DNA from: Shewanella oneidensis MR-1
Lineage (GTDB): Bacteria; Pseudomonadota; Gammaproteobacteria; Enterobacterales; Shewanellaceae
Reading direction: 5' to 3'
Length of the DNA: 64,000 nt
Assembly (NCBI RefSeq): GCF_000146165.2
Contig: NC_004347.2
Coordinates: 744,001 to 808,000 of the forward strand
The notes under the pieces are model-generated. The model was not told the origin of the DNA, did not search any database, and saw only the letters and a program-made list of their open reading frames with translations. Shown here piece by piece: positions 43,692-53,424 of the stretch (position 1 is its first letter; each line of letters opens with the position of its first letter). The translations under genes were made by a program, and so were the position numbers.

Positions 43692-43803
43692 AACGGTATT
43701 GAATCGCTAATCGTTTGGCTTAAAAAAGTATAGGCCAGTTAGCCATTCACTGTGCAACTCTTACAATAATCATGGCGCTTAGCACCGAGTGCACAGTCTA
43801 AAA

Positions 43804-44106
43804 CTATTTGGTTGAACGCTCAACTAAGGCGTTTTCCAAGGTTGACTGCAACAGGCTGATGCGGTCATCCATTTGTTTCATATAATGCTTATTCTTTTGC
43901 TTTTCTTGGTACAACTCGTGGCCAATATTCAGCGCCGCCATAATGGCAATTTCTTCGCGGCTTAAGCTATTAGTGCGATTTTTTAGGGTGGAGAGTTGCT
44001 GCTCAACCCCCTGAGCCACAATGCGTAGGGCATCTTCCTGACCTTTCGGGCAGGCGATAGAGTAGGTGCGCCCAAGCAGGGTGATTTCAACTGCACTGTT
44101 ACTCAT
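43804..44106 (-). CDS. zapA: Cell division protein ZapA
   Basis: A 100-residue FtsZ-ring stabiliser. It opens with VEITLLGRTYSIACPKGQEDALRIVAQGVEQQL, typical of ZapA and recognisable in pieces, and ends in a coiled coil (about residues 70-98, SLLQSTLENAL). ATG 44106 (MSNSAVEIT) has AAGGAT upstream, so the frame to 44196 is too long. It heads the zapA - 6S - ygfA group and diverges from the UPF0149 gene, the same arrangement as in E. coli and Vibrio. Confidence 0.93.
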   Translation of the reverse strand: MSNSAVEITLLGRTYSIACPKGQEDALRIVAQGVEQQLSTLKNRTNSLSREEIAIMAALNIGHELYQEKQKNKHYMKQMDDRISLLQSTLENALVERSTK

Positions 44107-44331
44107 TCGAAGATGATCCTTTCGTTGCCATCGATAGGGCGGACTATATAGGGCTGATATTAAAAGTGCAAGGTAAGCCGCTGATGGATTACACATTCGC
44201 TGTTTTGTTTGCTGCTTGTGTGAGCAGTTGCCGGAATTTTTATCTTACCCTCCAAGAATACTGGATCAGAGTTGGTTCAAGTCTTTAACTCTGCTAGCAT
44301 TGCTGCAGGAAAATTCTGATTGGAATCTGAT

Positions 44332-44907
44332 ATGGCGACCCCTCCTTCGTTACGTATCGAAAGCTTAAAAACAGCCCTCGATGCGGCTGAAATTGGTCAG
44401 CATCCCGTGGAAGTTCACGGGGCTCTTGTGGGTTTAATCTGCGGTGGTGTAGAGCAAACCGGTGATTTGTGGATTAAACCGTTATTTGACCTGATGAACG
44501 ATGGTCAGCCTTTGCCCACTGCTTTACATCAATTGGTGTGCGAGTTATTCCAAGACTCGGTTGCCCGTTTGAGTGACTTTGATTTTGGTTTTATGCCGTT
44601 GCTTCCCGAAGAGGAAGAGCCGTTAAGTCACCGAGTTGAGGCGCTATCGCTTTGGACGCAAAGCTTTTTAACGGGCATTGCGATTATTCAGCCTAAGCTC
44701 AATAACGCCTCCGCCGAAGTGCGTGAAGTGATTAAAGATCTGGCCGACATTGCCCAAGTTGAATTCGATGTGACCGATGATGAAGAATCGGAAACTGCCT
44801 ATATTGAGCTGTTAGAGTTTGTGCGCATTGCTGCGATTTTGTGTTACTCCGAGTTTGGCCCAGAGCCGAGCCACGAAGAGAGTGACGATGCCGCGGTGAT
44901 CCACTAA
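44332..44907 (+). CDS. ygfB: UPF0149 family protein YgfB
   Basis: A 191-residue, strongly acidic, helical protein of the UPF0149/YecA group. Landmarks are HGALVGLICGG near residue 31, FMPLLPEEEEPLSHRVEALSLWTQSFLTGI in the centre, recognisable in pieces, and LLEFVRIAAILCYSEF near the C-terminus. The function is not settled; in other species it affects regulators of amidases. ATG 44332 has GGAA six bases upstream. It is divergent from zapA and upstream of ubiH, the conserved neighbourhood in which ygfB lies. Confidence 0.92.
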   Translation: MATPPSLRIESLKTALDAAEIGQHPVEVHGALVGLICGGVEQTGDLWIKPLFDLMNDGQPLPTALHQLVCELFQDSVARLSDFDFGFMPLLPEEEEPLSHRVEALSLWTQSFLTGIAIIQPKLNNASAEVREVIKDLADIAQVEFDVTDDEESETAYIELLEFVRIAAILCYSEFGPEPSHEESDDAAVIH

Positions 44908-44920
44908 TAGCCATATGATG

Positions 44921-44946
44921 AAAGGCGGAGTGATTCCGCCTTTTTG
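44921..44946 (+). terminator. Terminator of ygfB
   Basis: AAAGGCGGA (44921-44929) pairs with TCCGCCTTT (44935-44943), followed by TT. Confidence 0.85.
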
Positions 44947-45014
44947 TCAGTTTAAAATCTAACATCCTGATGGCGAAACGCTTTTAGCCATGCCATAGCT
45001 TGAATGAGAACCCC

Positions 45015-46238
45015 ATGACGGTAGCAGATCACATGGATAATTCAGTTCAAAACGTCGATATCGCCATTGTCGGTGGCGCCATGGCGGGTGCGACCCTCGC
45101 GTTAGCTTTGGCTCGTTTGTCTGGTACTGAAAAACCTTTATCTATTGCCTTAATAGAGGCGCATCTTCCCGATCACAATCACCCCGGCTTTGACGCCCGT
45201 TCTATTGCCATTGCCCATGGCTCTATCTTCGAGTTATCCCGCTTAGGTTTATGGCCAAAATTGGCGCATTTAGGCACGGCGATCAAAGATATCCATATAT
45301 CCGATCGCGGTCATTTTGGTATGACGGAACTCAACGCCAGTCAGTTTCATTTAGATGCGCTGGGTCACGTTGTTGAGCTGGAAAGGGTCGGCCAAGTGCT
45401 GTTTAGCGAGCTTAACAAAACTCAGGTTAAGCTCTATTGCCCAGCCAAACTGTCAGAGTTAATTCCCGATATCGACAGCCACACGCTGGTGCTGGATTCC
45501 GGCGAGCGTATTTGCGCCAAGCTGGTGGTCGCCGCCGATGGCTTGCAGTCTAAGGTGCGCAGCAGTTTTTATCTGCCCATTACCCAAGTGGCGTTTGAGC
45601 AAACCGCGATTATCGCTAATCTGCAAACCGATAAGCCGCATCAGCATTGGGCTTATGAACGATTTACTGAAACCGGCCCGCTGGCGTTATTGCCGATGGC
45701 TGATAGCCAAGGCCAGCCGCGGTTATCCTTAGTGTGGGCGCTCGATCATCACCGCGCTCAAACGATGCTCAATGCCCCAAAAGCCGAATTTTTAGCTGAG
45801 TTGCAGCAAGCCTTTGGTTATCGCGCCGGGCAGTTTATCGATGTCAGCGAGCGCCATGCTTATCCGTTAAACCTGTCCTATATGCCAAGGCCAATTCACC
45901 ATAGATGTGTGTTTATTGGTAATGCGGCGCAGACACTGCACCCGATTGCAGGGCAGGGATTTAACTTAGGCCTTCGAGATGTGGTGAGCTTGCTTGAAGT
46001 GCTCAACACTGCTCGAGAGCAGGGCGAAGATATCGGCTCCGCCGCCGTGACCCATGCTTATCTTCATGTCCGCGAGCACGACAGAAACAGCACTATCCGC
46101 AATATTGAATTTTTAGTCCGTGGCTTCTCTAACCAATATTGGCCCTTGGCCCTTGGGCGTAATCTGGGATTACGGCTGTTATCTTGGTTCCCGCCACTGA
46201 AAACCCCCGTCGCTCAAAAAGCGATGGGCTGGAAATAA
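45015..46238 (+). CDS. ubiH: 2-octaprenyl-6-methoxyphenol hydroxylase
   Basis: A 407-residue FAD monooxygenase of ubiquinone biosynthesis. The first FAD motif is DIAIVGGAMAGATLALAL (about residues 15-32), the second the substrate/FAD region LVVAADGLQSKVR, and the third RCVFIGNAAQTLHPIAGQGFNLGLRD, the GD-like motif, here with GN instead of GD. ATG 45015 (MTVADHMDN) or 45033 are alternatives to TTG 45000. It is co-linear with ubiI 36 bases later, with which it forms the standard ubi pair. It adds the hydroxyl at position 1 of the ring. Confidence 0.92.
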   Translation: MTVADHMDNSVQNVDIAIVGGAMAGATLALALARLSGTEKPLSIALIEAHLPDHNHPGFDARSIAIAHGSIFELSRLGLWPKLAHLGTAIKDIHISDRGHFGMTELNASQFHLDALGHVVELERVGQVLFSELNKTQVKLYCPAKLSELIPDIDSHTLVLDSGERICAKLVVAADGLQSKVRSSFYLPITQVAFEQTAIIANLQTDKPHQHWAYERFTETGPLALLPMADSQGQPRLSLVWALDHHRAQTMLNAPKAEFLAELQQAFGYRAGQFIDVSERHAYPLNLSYMPRPIHHRCVFIGNAAQTLHPIAGQGFNLGLRDVVSLLEVLNTAREQGEDIGSAAVTHAYLHVREHDRNSTIRNIEFLVRGFSNQYWPLALGRNLGLRLLSWFPPLKTPVAQKAMGWK

Positions 46239-46274
46239 TCATTACTGGTATCGCAACGCGAAAAGGATGTACCC

Positions 46275-47498
46275 ATGTTAAGTTCACAAGCCTATGACAT
46301 TGCCATTGTGGGTGGCGGCATGGTGGGACTCGCCACCGCGATAGGATTGGCGCAGGCTGATCTTAATGTTGTCGTTATCGATGCGGGCCACACAGAGGCC
46401 GTGAGCGGCGAGCCAAGGCTTAGGGTCAGCGCGATCAACAAGGCGAGCCAGCGTTTGCTGGAGCATCTTGGCGCTTGGCACTATGTCGATGCCAGCCGCG
46501 CGACGCCCTATCAAAAAATGGCGGTATGGGATAAAGACGGCTTTGGCAAAATCGCCTTCGATGCCAGCAGCATCAGTGAACCCAGTCTTGGCGCGATTAT
46601 CGAAAACGACGCCATCAGCTATGCCCTCGCCAAGCGTGCCAGTGAATTTGACAATATCACCCATATCGAAAACCAACGCTTAGAGCGCATTGCCTTTGGT
46701 GAGCGTGAAGCTTGGTTGACCCTAGCTAATAGTGCCGATGCTGAAATAGAAAGTGTGAGCGCCGCACTCGTGATTGCCGCCGATGGCGCCAACTCTTGGG
46801 TGCGTGAGCAATGTAAGATCCCGTTAACCTTTTGGGATTATGGCCACCATGCGATCGTGGCGACTATTCGCAGCGAGATGCCGCACCTTGCCACTGCCCG
46901 CCAAGTCTTTTTGCAGGACGGCCCGCTGGCCTTCTTACCTTTATATGAAGACAACCTCTGCTCCATCGTCTGGTCGGTGCCGCCCGAGCGCGCCACTGAA
47001 TTACTGGCAATGGACAAAGTGCAATTTGAGCGCAATCTCACCGCCGCCTTCGATGGTCGCCTCGGCATTTGCAAGCTCGAGAGCGAGCGCCAAGCCTTCC
47101 CGCTGCGGATGCGCTACGCCCGTCATTTTGCCCGCCACCGTTTAGTGCTCGCGGGGGACGCTGCCCACACCATTCATCCATTAGCCGGCCAAGGGGTAAA
47201 CCTTGGCTTCCTCGATGCCGCCAGCATTATCGAAGTTATCAGCGAATTGCAGCAAGCGGGTAAGGATATTGGCGATTATGCCGAGCTGCGCGCGTTAGAG
47301 CGTTGGCGCAAGGCCGATGCGATGGAGATGATTGCGGCGATGGAAGGCTTTAAGCGCCTGTTCGAGGGTTCAAACCCAGTTAAAAAGGCGATTCGCGATC
47401 TGGGACTCAACCTTGTCGATAATGTCGCTGGGCTGAAAACAGTGTTCATGCAACAGGCCATGGGTAATAAGTCGTCGCTGCCCAAGTTATGTCGCTAG
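46275..47498 (+). CDS. ubiI: FAD-dependent 2-octaprenylphenol hydroxylase
   Basis: A 407-residue monooxygenase (also called VisC). The N-terminal GxGxxG reads AIVGGGMVGLATAIGLAQ, and the second FAD-binding motif appears as LVIAADGANSWVRE. The third, RLVLAGDAAHTIHPLAGQGVNLGFLD, is the intact UbiF/UbiI-type GD motif. It hydroxylates C5 of the ubiquinone ring precursor under oxygen. UbiF is a close alternative, but its place after ubiH fits UbiI. ATG 46275 has AAAAGGATG upstream. Possible translational linkage to ubiH. Confidence 0.88.
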   Translation: MLSSQAYDIAIVGGGMVGLATAIGLAQADLNVVVIDAGHTEAVSGEPRLRVSAINKASQRLLEHLGAWHYVDASRATPYQKMAVWDKDGFGKIAFDASSISEPSLGAIIENDAISYALAKRASEFDNITHIENQRLERIAFGEREAWLTLANSADAEIESVSAALVIAADGANSWVREQCKIPLTFWDYGHHAIVATIRSEMPHLATARQVFLQDGPLAFLPLYEDNLCSIVWSVPPERATELLAMDKVQFERNLTAAFDGRLGICKLESERQAFPLRMRYARHFARHRLVLAGDAAHTIHPLAGQGVNLGFLDAASIIEVISELQQAGKDIGDYAELRALERWRKADAMEMIAAMEGFKRLFEGSNPVKKAIRDLGLNLVDNVAGLKTVFMQQAMGNKSSLPKLCR

Positions 47499-47701
47499 CC
47501 TCGGTTGCGCTAATGTGATCAGAATTGCTGCTAATATCAGCATATTGGTGGCAAGCTGCGCAAATCTCGCTTTCGCATGTAAAAAAATTACATGTTGAAG
47601 ATGAGAAAATCTAATGACACTGGCTTCGGATTAGAAAAATCTCCTGTATACAAATTTGTGACGCAAGGTATAATTTCGCCGCATTTTAGACCCTAGTACT
47701 T

Positions 47702-47815
47702 ATACCAATCACGATAAATATCTGATTAATTCAGAGCGAATCAGGCGTTGCAGTAACAGGCGCATTGAGACCGAAAGAATCCCTTTCAAATTGATGCATC
47801 GTGGAAGTGAAATGC
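47702..47815. repeat. Partial copy of the ATACCAATC element
   Basis: ATACCAATCACGATAAATATCT and the next about 90 bases repeat, with substitutions, the left half of 33632-33911. The right half is missing. This fragment now forms part of the leader of gcvT. Confidence 0.7.
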
Positions 47816-47896
47816 CGATTAGCCAGATATTTAGCCGGATTTGTATCACCCTACGCTAGGCAGAGACCTGAAGAAGGCCGCAAAAAAGGGATAACA

Positions 47897-48991
47897 ATGG
47901 CTAATAAAACTGTTCTTTTTAACAAGCACTTAGAATCAAACGCTAAGATGGTCGACTTCCACGGTTGGGATATGCCCCTCAACTATGGTTCACAAATCGA
48001 AGAACACCATGCCGTGCGTCAAGACGCAGGTATGTTCGACGTATCCCACATGACTGTAGTTGATGTGACCGGAACCGACGCTTGTGCATTCCTGCGTAAG
48101 TTGCTCGCCAACGATGTGGCCAAACTTAAAGTTCCTGGTAAAGCCTTATACGGCGGCATGTTAGATGACAATGCCGGCATCATCGACGATCTCATCACTT
48201 ACTACCTCACCGACACTTTCTACCGTGTTGTTGTCAACAGCGCGACCCGCGAAAAAGACTTAGCCTGGATCGCCAAACAATCCCAAGGTTTTGATGTCAC
48301 AGTGACCGAGCGTCCTGAGCTGGCGATGATCGCCGTTCAAGGTCCTAACGCTAAGGCCAAAGCCGCCGCCGTATTCAGTAGCGAGCAAAATGCCGCCATC
48401 GAAGGCATGAAACCCTTCTTCGGTAAGCAAGCGGGTTCACTGTTTATTGCGACCACAGGTTACACAGGTGAAGCGGGCTACGAGATTATCGTGCCAGAAA
48501 CTGAAGCCGAAGCACTGTGGCAAGCACTGTTAGATCAAGGCGTTAAACCTTGTGGTTTAGGCGCTCGCGATACATTACGTCTCGAAGCTGGTATGAACCT
48601 CTACGGCTTAGATATGGATGAAACCATCAACCCACTGGCCGCCAACATGGGCTGGACCATCGCATGGGAGCCCACCGACCGTGACTTTATCGGCCGCAAG
48701 GCGCTTGAAGCATTGCGCGATGCGGGAACCGACAAATTAGTCGGTCTAGTGATGGAAGAAAAAGGCGTGTTACGCCATGATATGCCAGTATTTTTCACCG
48801 ATGCAGCGGGTGTTGAGCAGCAAGGCGTGATCACTAGCGGTACTTTCTCACCCACATTGGGCTATTCTATTGCGATGGCGCGTGTTCCTAGTTCAATTGG
48901 GGATACTGCGGAAGTCGAGATGCGTAAAAAGCGCGTGGCTGTTAGAGTAGTAGCGCCAAACTTTGTGCGCAACGGTAAACAAGCATTTTAA
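47897..48991 (+). CDS. gcvT: Aminomethyltransferase (glycine cleavage T protein)
   Basis: A 364-residue THF-dependent transferase that takes the aminomethyl group from the lipoyl H protein, releasing ammonia and 5,10-methylene-THF. It opens [21 protein letters not shown], with [18 protein letters not shown] and [11 protein letters not shown] motifs, the [16 protein letters not shown] core with the catalytic Asp, and [18 protein letters not shown] 47897 has AAGGGA upstream. gcvH follows in 25 bases and gcvP after a terminator-like hairpin, so the three form the gcv operon. Confidence 0.95.
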   Translation: MANKTVLFNKHLESNAKMVDFHGWDMPLNYGSQIEEHHAVRQDAGMFDVSHMTVVDVTGTDACAFLRKLLANDVAKLKVPGKALYGGMLDDNAGIIDDLITYYLTDTFYRVVVNSATREKDLAWIAKQSQGFDVTVTERPELAMIAVQGPNAKAKAAAVFSSEQNAAIEGMKPFFGKQAGSLFIATTGYTGEAGYEIIVPETEAEALWQALLDQGVKPCGLGARDTLRLEAGMNLYGLDMDETINPLAANMGWTIAWEPTDRDFIGRKALEALRDAGTDKLVGLVMEEKGVLRHDMPVFFTDAAGVEQQGVITSGTFSPTLGYSIAMARVPSSIGDTAEVEMRKKRVAVRVVAPNFVRNGKQAF

Positions 48992-49016
48992 AAAAACGGA
49001 ACAAGGAACAAGAACA

Positions 49017-49406
49017 ATGAGCAATATTCCGACAGAACTGAAATACGCCTCTTCACACGAATGGATCCGCAAGGAAGAAGACGGTAGCTACACTGTGGGT
49101 ATCACTGAGCACGCTCAAGAGCTGTTAGGTGACATGGTTTTCGTTGAACTGCCAGAAGTGGGTGACACTGTCACGGCGGGCGACGACTGTGCAGTGGCGG
49201 AATCAGTGAAAGCGGCTTCTGACATCTACGCGCCAATCTCTGGTGAAGTGATTGCCGTGAACGAAGCACTGGAAGATTCTCCAGAGCTGGTAAACAGCGA
49301 CGCTTACGGCGAAGGCTGGTTCTTCCGCGTTATGCCTTCTGACGAATCAGAAGTTGACGCACTGCTCGATGCAGAAGGTTACCAAGCTGTTATCGACGAA
49401 GAATAA
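49017..49406 (+). CDS. gcvH: Glycine cleavage H protein
   Basis: A 129-residue lipoyl carrier. K65 in AESVKAAS receives lipoic acid and shuttles the aminomethyl group between P, T and L proteins. The opening [11 protein letters not shown] is diagnostic. ATG 49017 (MSNIPTELK) has ACAAGGA upstream; the longer frame to 48963 is out. Codon use is biased toward frequent codons, as for highly expressed genes. Confidence 0.97.
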   Translation: MSNIPTELKYASSHEWIRKEEDGSYTVGITEHAQELLGDMVFVELPEVGDTVTAGDDCAVAESVKAASDIYAPISGEVIAVNEALEDSPELVNSDAYGEGWFFRVMPSDESEVDALLDAEGYQAVIDEE

Positions 49407-49418
49407 TCGTCGACGCTA

Positions 49419-49447
49419 ACGAAGCCCTCAGGGGCTTCGTTTGTTTT
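49419..49447 (+). terminator. Hairpin between gcvH and gcvP
   Basis: ACGAAGCCC (49419-49427) pairs with GGGCTTCGT (49432-49440), followed by TTGTTTT. It may attenuate read-through into gcvP, which would then need its own promoter. Confidence 0.8.
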
Positions 49448-49528
49448 AGCGCAAGTTTGACATAACAATAGCCCGTTTATCAGTACCCTACAGTTCTGAG
49501 TTACGGCAAATCTGGAACAAGGTTTATC

Positions 49529-52417
49529 ATGACCAAGCAAACCCTCACTCAGTTAGAACAGCACGATTTATTCTTACGTCGCCATATCGGCCCGGATAGC
49601 AGCCAACAACAAGAAATGTTGAACTACGTTGGTGCTGAGTCTTTGGACGATCTGACCGCGCAAATCGTGCCTGAGTCGATCCGTTTAAGCCAAGAGTTGA
49701 GCATTGGTGATTCCTGCGGCGAAGCCGAAGGCATTGCTTACATTCGTGGTTTAGCCAAGCAAAACCAAGTCTTCAAAAGCTACATTGGTATGGGCTACTA
49801 CGGTACCCAAGTGCCTAATGTGATTTTACGTAACGTCTTAGAAAATCCAGGTTGGTACACGGCGTACACGCCCTATCAACCAGAGATCGCCCAGGGCCGT
49901 TTAGAAGCCATTCTAAACTTCCAACAAGTGTCGATGGATTTAACCGGTTTAGATTTAGCCTCTGCTTCACTGCTGGACGAAGCGACTGCCGCCGCCGAAG
50001 CGATGGCGCTGGCTAAGCGTGTGTCTAAAGCCAAAAAAGCGAACATCTTCTTCGTAGCTGATGACGTATTCCCACAAACCTTAGACGTCGTAAAAACGCG
50101 CGCTGAGTGTTTTGGTTTTGAAGTCGTGGTAGGTCCTGCATCTGAGGCCGTTAACCATGAGCTGTTTGGTGCCCTGTTCCAATATTCAAACCGTTTCGGT
50201 CAGATCACTGACTTCACAGACTTATTCGCCGAATTACGCGCGAAAAACGTGATTGTGACTGTGGCTGCCGACATCATGTCGTTAGTATTACTGAAATCAC
50301 CTGGCTCAATGGGCGCAGATGTGGTCTTTGGTAGTGCGCAGCGTTTTGGTGTGCCGATGGGCTTTGGTGGTCCACACGCGGCATTCTTCGTGGCCCGTGA
50401 CGAGCACAAACGCTCTATGCCAGGCCGTATTATCGGTGTGTCAAAGGACACCCGTGGTAACCGCGCCCTGCGTATGGCGATGCAAACCCGCGAGCAGCAT
50501 ATCCGCCGCGAAAAAGCCAACTCAAACATTTGTACCGCGCAAATTCTGTTAGCGAACATGGCGTCTTTCTACGCCGTATTCCACGGCCCACAGGGCCTGA
50601 AAACCATCGCATCACGCATCAACCGCTTTGCTGATATCTTAGCCGCTGGCTTACAAGCTAAAGGCGTGAGCTTAGTGAACAATACTTGGTTCGATACCAT
50701 CAGCATCAAAGGCTTAGACGTTGCAGCAGTCAATGCTCGCGCGCTGGCCGCTGAAATGAACCTGCGTTTCGATGCTGACGGCATCGTCGGCGTGAGCTTA
50801 GATGAAACCACAATCCGCACCGATATCGACGCCCTGTTCGAGGTGATTTTAGGTGCTGGCCATGGTTTAGACGTTGCCGCATTAGATGCGCAAATCGTGG
50901 CGCAAGGTAGCCAATCGATTCCAGCTTCTTTAGTGCGTGAAGATGCGATTTTAAGCCACCCAACCTTCAATCGCTACCAAAGCGAAACCGAGATGATGCG
51001 TTATATCAAGCGTCTCGAAAGCAAAGACTTAGCACTGAACTACTCAATGATTTCATTGGGTTCATGCACCATGAAGTTAAACGCTGCGGTTGAAATGATC
51101 CCAGTCAGCTGGCCAGAATTTGCCAACATGCACCCATTCTGCCCGCTAGATCAAGCCAAGGGTTACACTCAACTGATTGAAGAACTGTCTTCATGGTTAG
51201 TGAATGTCACCGGTTACGATGCCGTGTGTATCCAACCTAACTCTGGCGCACAGGGTGAATACGCAGGTCTGCTGGCGATTCGTAAGTACCACGAGTCGCG
51301 CGGCGAAGCACACAGAAACATCTGCTTAATCCCACAATCTGCCCACGGTACTAACCCAGCATCGGCGCAATTAGCCGGTATGCAAGTCGTGGTAACTGCC
51401 TGTGATAAGCAAGGTAACGTCGATTTAGAGGATCTGAAGGCCAAAGCGGCCGAAGTGGCAGAAAACCTGTCATGTATCATGATCACTTACCCATCGACCC
51501 ACGGTGTGTACGAAGAAACCGTGCGCGAAATCTGCAACATTGTGCATCAGCACGGTGGTCAAGTGTACTTGGACGGCGCCAACATGAACGCCCAAGTTGG
51601 CTTAACTTCACCAGGCTTTATCGGTGCCGACGTATCGCACCTTAACCTGCACAAAACCTTCGCGATTCCACACGGCGGCGGTGGTCCAGGTATGGGTCCA
51701 ATCGGCGTGAAAGCTCACTTAGCGCCGTTCGTCGCTGGTCACGTAGTGGTGAAACCAGGCCGCGAAAGCGATAACAACGGTGCAGTATCGGCCGCGCCAT
51801 ACGGCAGTGCTGGCATTCTGCCAATCAGCTGGATGTACATTAAGTTGCTCGGTTCAAAGGGTCTTAAAAAGTCGACTCAAACCGCGCTGTTAAACGCTAA
51901 CTACGTGATGAAGAAGCTGTCTGAACACTACCCAGTACTGTTCCGTGGCCGTAACGATCGCGTCGCGCACGAATGTATTATCGACCTGCGCCCAATCAAA
52001 GAAGCCTCTGGCGTGACCGAAATGGATATCGCTAAGCGTTTGAACGACTACGGTTTCCACGCGCCAACCATGAGCTTCCCTGTTGCGGGCACGCTGATGA
52101 TTGAGCCAACTGAATCAGAGTCTAAGGTTGAACTGGACCGCTTTATCGACGCTATGGTGTCAATCCGCGCCGAAATCGCGAAGGTGGAAGCAGGCGAGTG
52201 GCCAGCGGACAACAACCCGCTGCACAACGCACCACACACTATGGCCGATATTATGGACAGCGCGTTCGATTCACGCCCATACAGCCGTGAAGTGGCCGTG
52301 TTCCCAAGTGCCGCAGTGCGTACTAACAAGTTCTGGCCAACCGTGAACCGTATTGATGATGTTTACGGCGACAGGAATTTGTTCTGTGCGTGTGTGCCGT
52401 TATCAGACTACGAGTAG
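49529..52417 (+). CDS. gcvP: Glycine dehydrogenase (decarboxylating), P protein
   Basis: A 962-residue PLP enzyme that decarboxylates glycine and loads the aminomethyl group on GcvH. The PLP Lys is K709 in LNLHKTF, followed by the glycine-rich loop [13 protein letters not shown]. The N-terminal half is the noncatalytic duplicate. The N-terminus FLRRHIGPD and the conserved [10 protein letters not shown] are diagnostic. The length fits single-chain gammaproteobacterial GcvP. ATG 49529 has AACAAGG upstream. A strong terminator follows. Confidence 0.97.
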   Translation: MTKQTLTQLEQHDLFLRRHIGPDSSQQQEMLNYVGAESLDDLTAQIVPESIRLSQELSIGDSCGEAEGIAYIRGLAKQNQVFKSYIGMGYYGTQVPNVILRNVLENPGWYTAYTPYQPEIAQGRLEAILNFQQVSMDLTGLDLASASLLDEATAAAEAMALAKRVSKAKKANIFFVADDVFPQTLDVVKTRAECFGFEVVVGPASEAVNHELFGALFQYSNRFGQITDFTDLFAELRAKNVIVTVAADIMSLVLLKSPGSMGADVVFGSAQRFGVPMGFGGPHAAFFVARDEHKRSMPGRIIGVSKDTRGNRALRMAMQTREQHIRREKANSNICTAQILLANMASFYAVFHGPQGLKTIASRINRFADILAAGLQAKGVSLVNNTWFDTISIKGLDVAAVNARALAAEMNLRFDADGIVGVSLDETTIRTDIDALFEVILGAGHGLDVAALDAQIVAQGSQSIPASLVREDAILSHPTFNRYQSETEMMRYIKRLESKDLALNYSMISLGSCTMKLNAAVEMIPVSWPEFANMHPFCPLDQAKGYTQLIEELSSWLVNVTGYDAVCIQPNSGAQGEYAGLLAIRKYHESRGEAHRNICLIPQSAHGTNPASAQLAGMQVVVTACDKQGNVDLEDLKAKAAEVAENLSCIMITYPSTHGVYEETVREICNIVHQHGGQVYLDGANMNAQVGLTSPGFIGADVSHLNLHKTFAIPHGGGGPGMGPIGVKAHLAPFVAGHVVVKPGRESDNNGAVSAAPYGSAGILPISWMYIKLLGSKGLKKSTQTALLNANYVMKKLSEHYPVLFRGRNDRVAHECIIDLRPIKEASGVTEMDIAKRLNDYGFHAPTMSFPVAGTLMIEPTESESKVELDRFIDAMVSIRAEIAKVEAGEWPADNNPLHNAPHTMADIMDSAFDSRPYSREVAVFPSAAVRTNKFWPTVNRIDDVYGDRNLFCACVPLSDYE

Positions 52418-52456
52418 GGGCTGAATAGTACGTTATTCAGGTCTAACGTTTGATGA

Positions 52457-52485
52457 AAAGCGAACCCTTAGCGGTTCGCTTTTTT
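52457..52485 (+). terminator. Terminator of gcvP
   Basis: AAAGCGAACC (52457-52466) pairs with GGTTCGCTTT (52473-52482), with the T run continuing to 52485. Confidence 0.93.
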
Positions 52486-52627
52486 ATTGCCAGCAATTTG
52501 GTTTTTAGTTGTGTTTATCTGAATGGTTTTAGGAGAATTGTTTCTGTCAAATGGTGTGCTGCGAATGGGCTTTATTGTGGCTTCAAGCTAGGGTATTTTC
52601 TAATTGCCTGCCGCAGGCTTTAGCACT

Positions 52628-52722
52628 GTTACACCAGTGACTCGCTGTAAATACGTCCCTGTAAGCTCTACTAAAACATCCCTGTTTTAGAAGGTCACTG
52701 GTGCAACAATGCCAGTTCTGGC
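52628..52722. repeat. Structured intergenic element with nested hairpins
   Basis: GTTACACCAGTGAC (52628-52641) pairs with GTCACTGGTGCAAC (52693-52706) in 13 of 14 positions. Inside, CTAAAAC-ATCCCT-GTTTTAG (52671-52690) forms its own hairpin, and GCCAG-TT-CTGGC follows at 52711-52722. It lies at the border between gcvP and the AT-rich island. Confidence 0.65.
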
Positions 52723-52764
52723 GTAACCATTGAGTAAGGAGTTATGTCTGTCCTGACTCAATTT

Positions 52765-53424
52765 TTAAAGTACTAGAGGTGAATCAGCTAAGTATTTCTT
52801 ATCGATGGTTTTATCTGCAAGAGCCATAAAAGTAGATAAATCTGCAATTTTTTGAGTACCTATTTTAAGTGTTGAAGAATTTGTACAAAATATATCCAAA
52901 TGATATCTAGGGTGAATATGATTATTTGAATTGACAGGATCGTCGTCAAACCTAAAATAGCCATGTTCTCCTGAAATGAGATAAACAAAGGCATCATAAT
53001 ACTTAATGCATTCTGCTATTTCTAAATTGAAGTTATACGACATTGATAATATGGATTCTTCATGGGAATAATTATTTTCTTTGTAGGTTGTAATTGCGTT
53101 TTTCATTATTGATATAAAAATACCACTTACAGATTCTTTTATAATGTCACATGTGAATGATATGTTTTCATCTCCAACTATAACTTGAAATGGATTGGAC
53201 ATTGAAAAATAACCGTCAATTTTCTTTATTAAAAACCTTTTGAAGTTAGTAGAAAATAATGCAATGTCAAAGCCATGTTCGTAACTTTTAATTAAACAAT
53301 CTGGGCTTGAGTTAATTGCTTCAATTACTACCAATACATTCCATAAGTTATCTATTGGCTCTCTTACAGCAGTAAGGTTTTCGATAAAATATCGAGGAAT
53401 TTTATTGTAAAAGAATGTATTCAT
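52765..53424 (-). CDS. Unknown protein coupled to SF1 helicase (219 aa)
   Basis: A 219-residue soluble protein of unknown family, beginning at ATG 53424 overlapping the helicase stop by four bases (ATGA). It has no signal or membrane helix. The C-terminal half contains a His cluster (SNNHIHPRYHLDIFC) and Asp/Glu pairs that could form a metal site, but no known nuclease or effector motif is readable. Translational coupling implies a near-stoichiometric partner of the helicase. AT-rich codon use marks it as accessory DNA. Confidence 0.75.
   Translation of the reverse strand: MNTFFYNKIPRYFIENLTAVREPIDNLWNVLVVIEAINSSPDCLIKSYEHGFDIALFSTNFKRFLIKKIDGYFSMSNPFQVIVGDENISFTCDIIKESVSGIFISIMKNAITTYKENNYSHEESILSMSYNFNLEIAECIKYYDAFVYLISGEHGYFRFDDDPVNSNNHIHPRYHLDIFCTNSSTLKIGTQKIADLSTFMALADKTIDKKYLADSPLVL

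Noticed and set aside
47499..47896. Possible glycine riboswitch upstream of gcvT
   Set aside because: The expected conserved glycine-aptamer words and tandem arrangement were not found; the region is partly a repeat fragment.
50200..50970. Long antisense frames in gcvP
   Set aside because: Caused by GC-biased codon use of a highly expressed gene; no independent signals.
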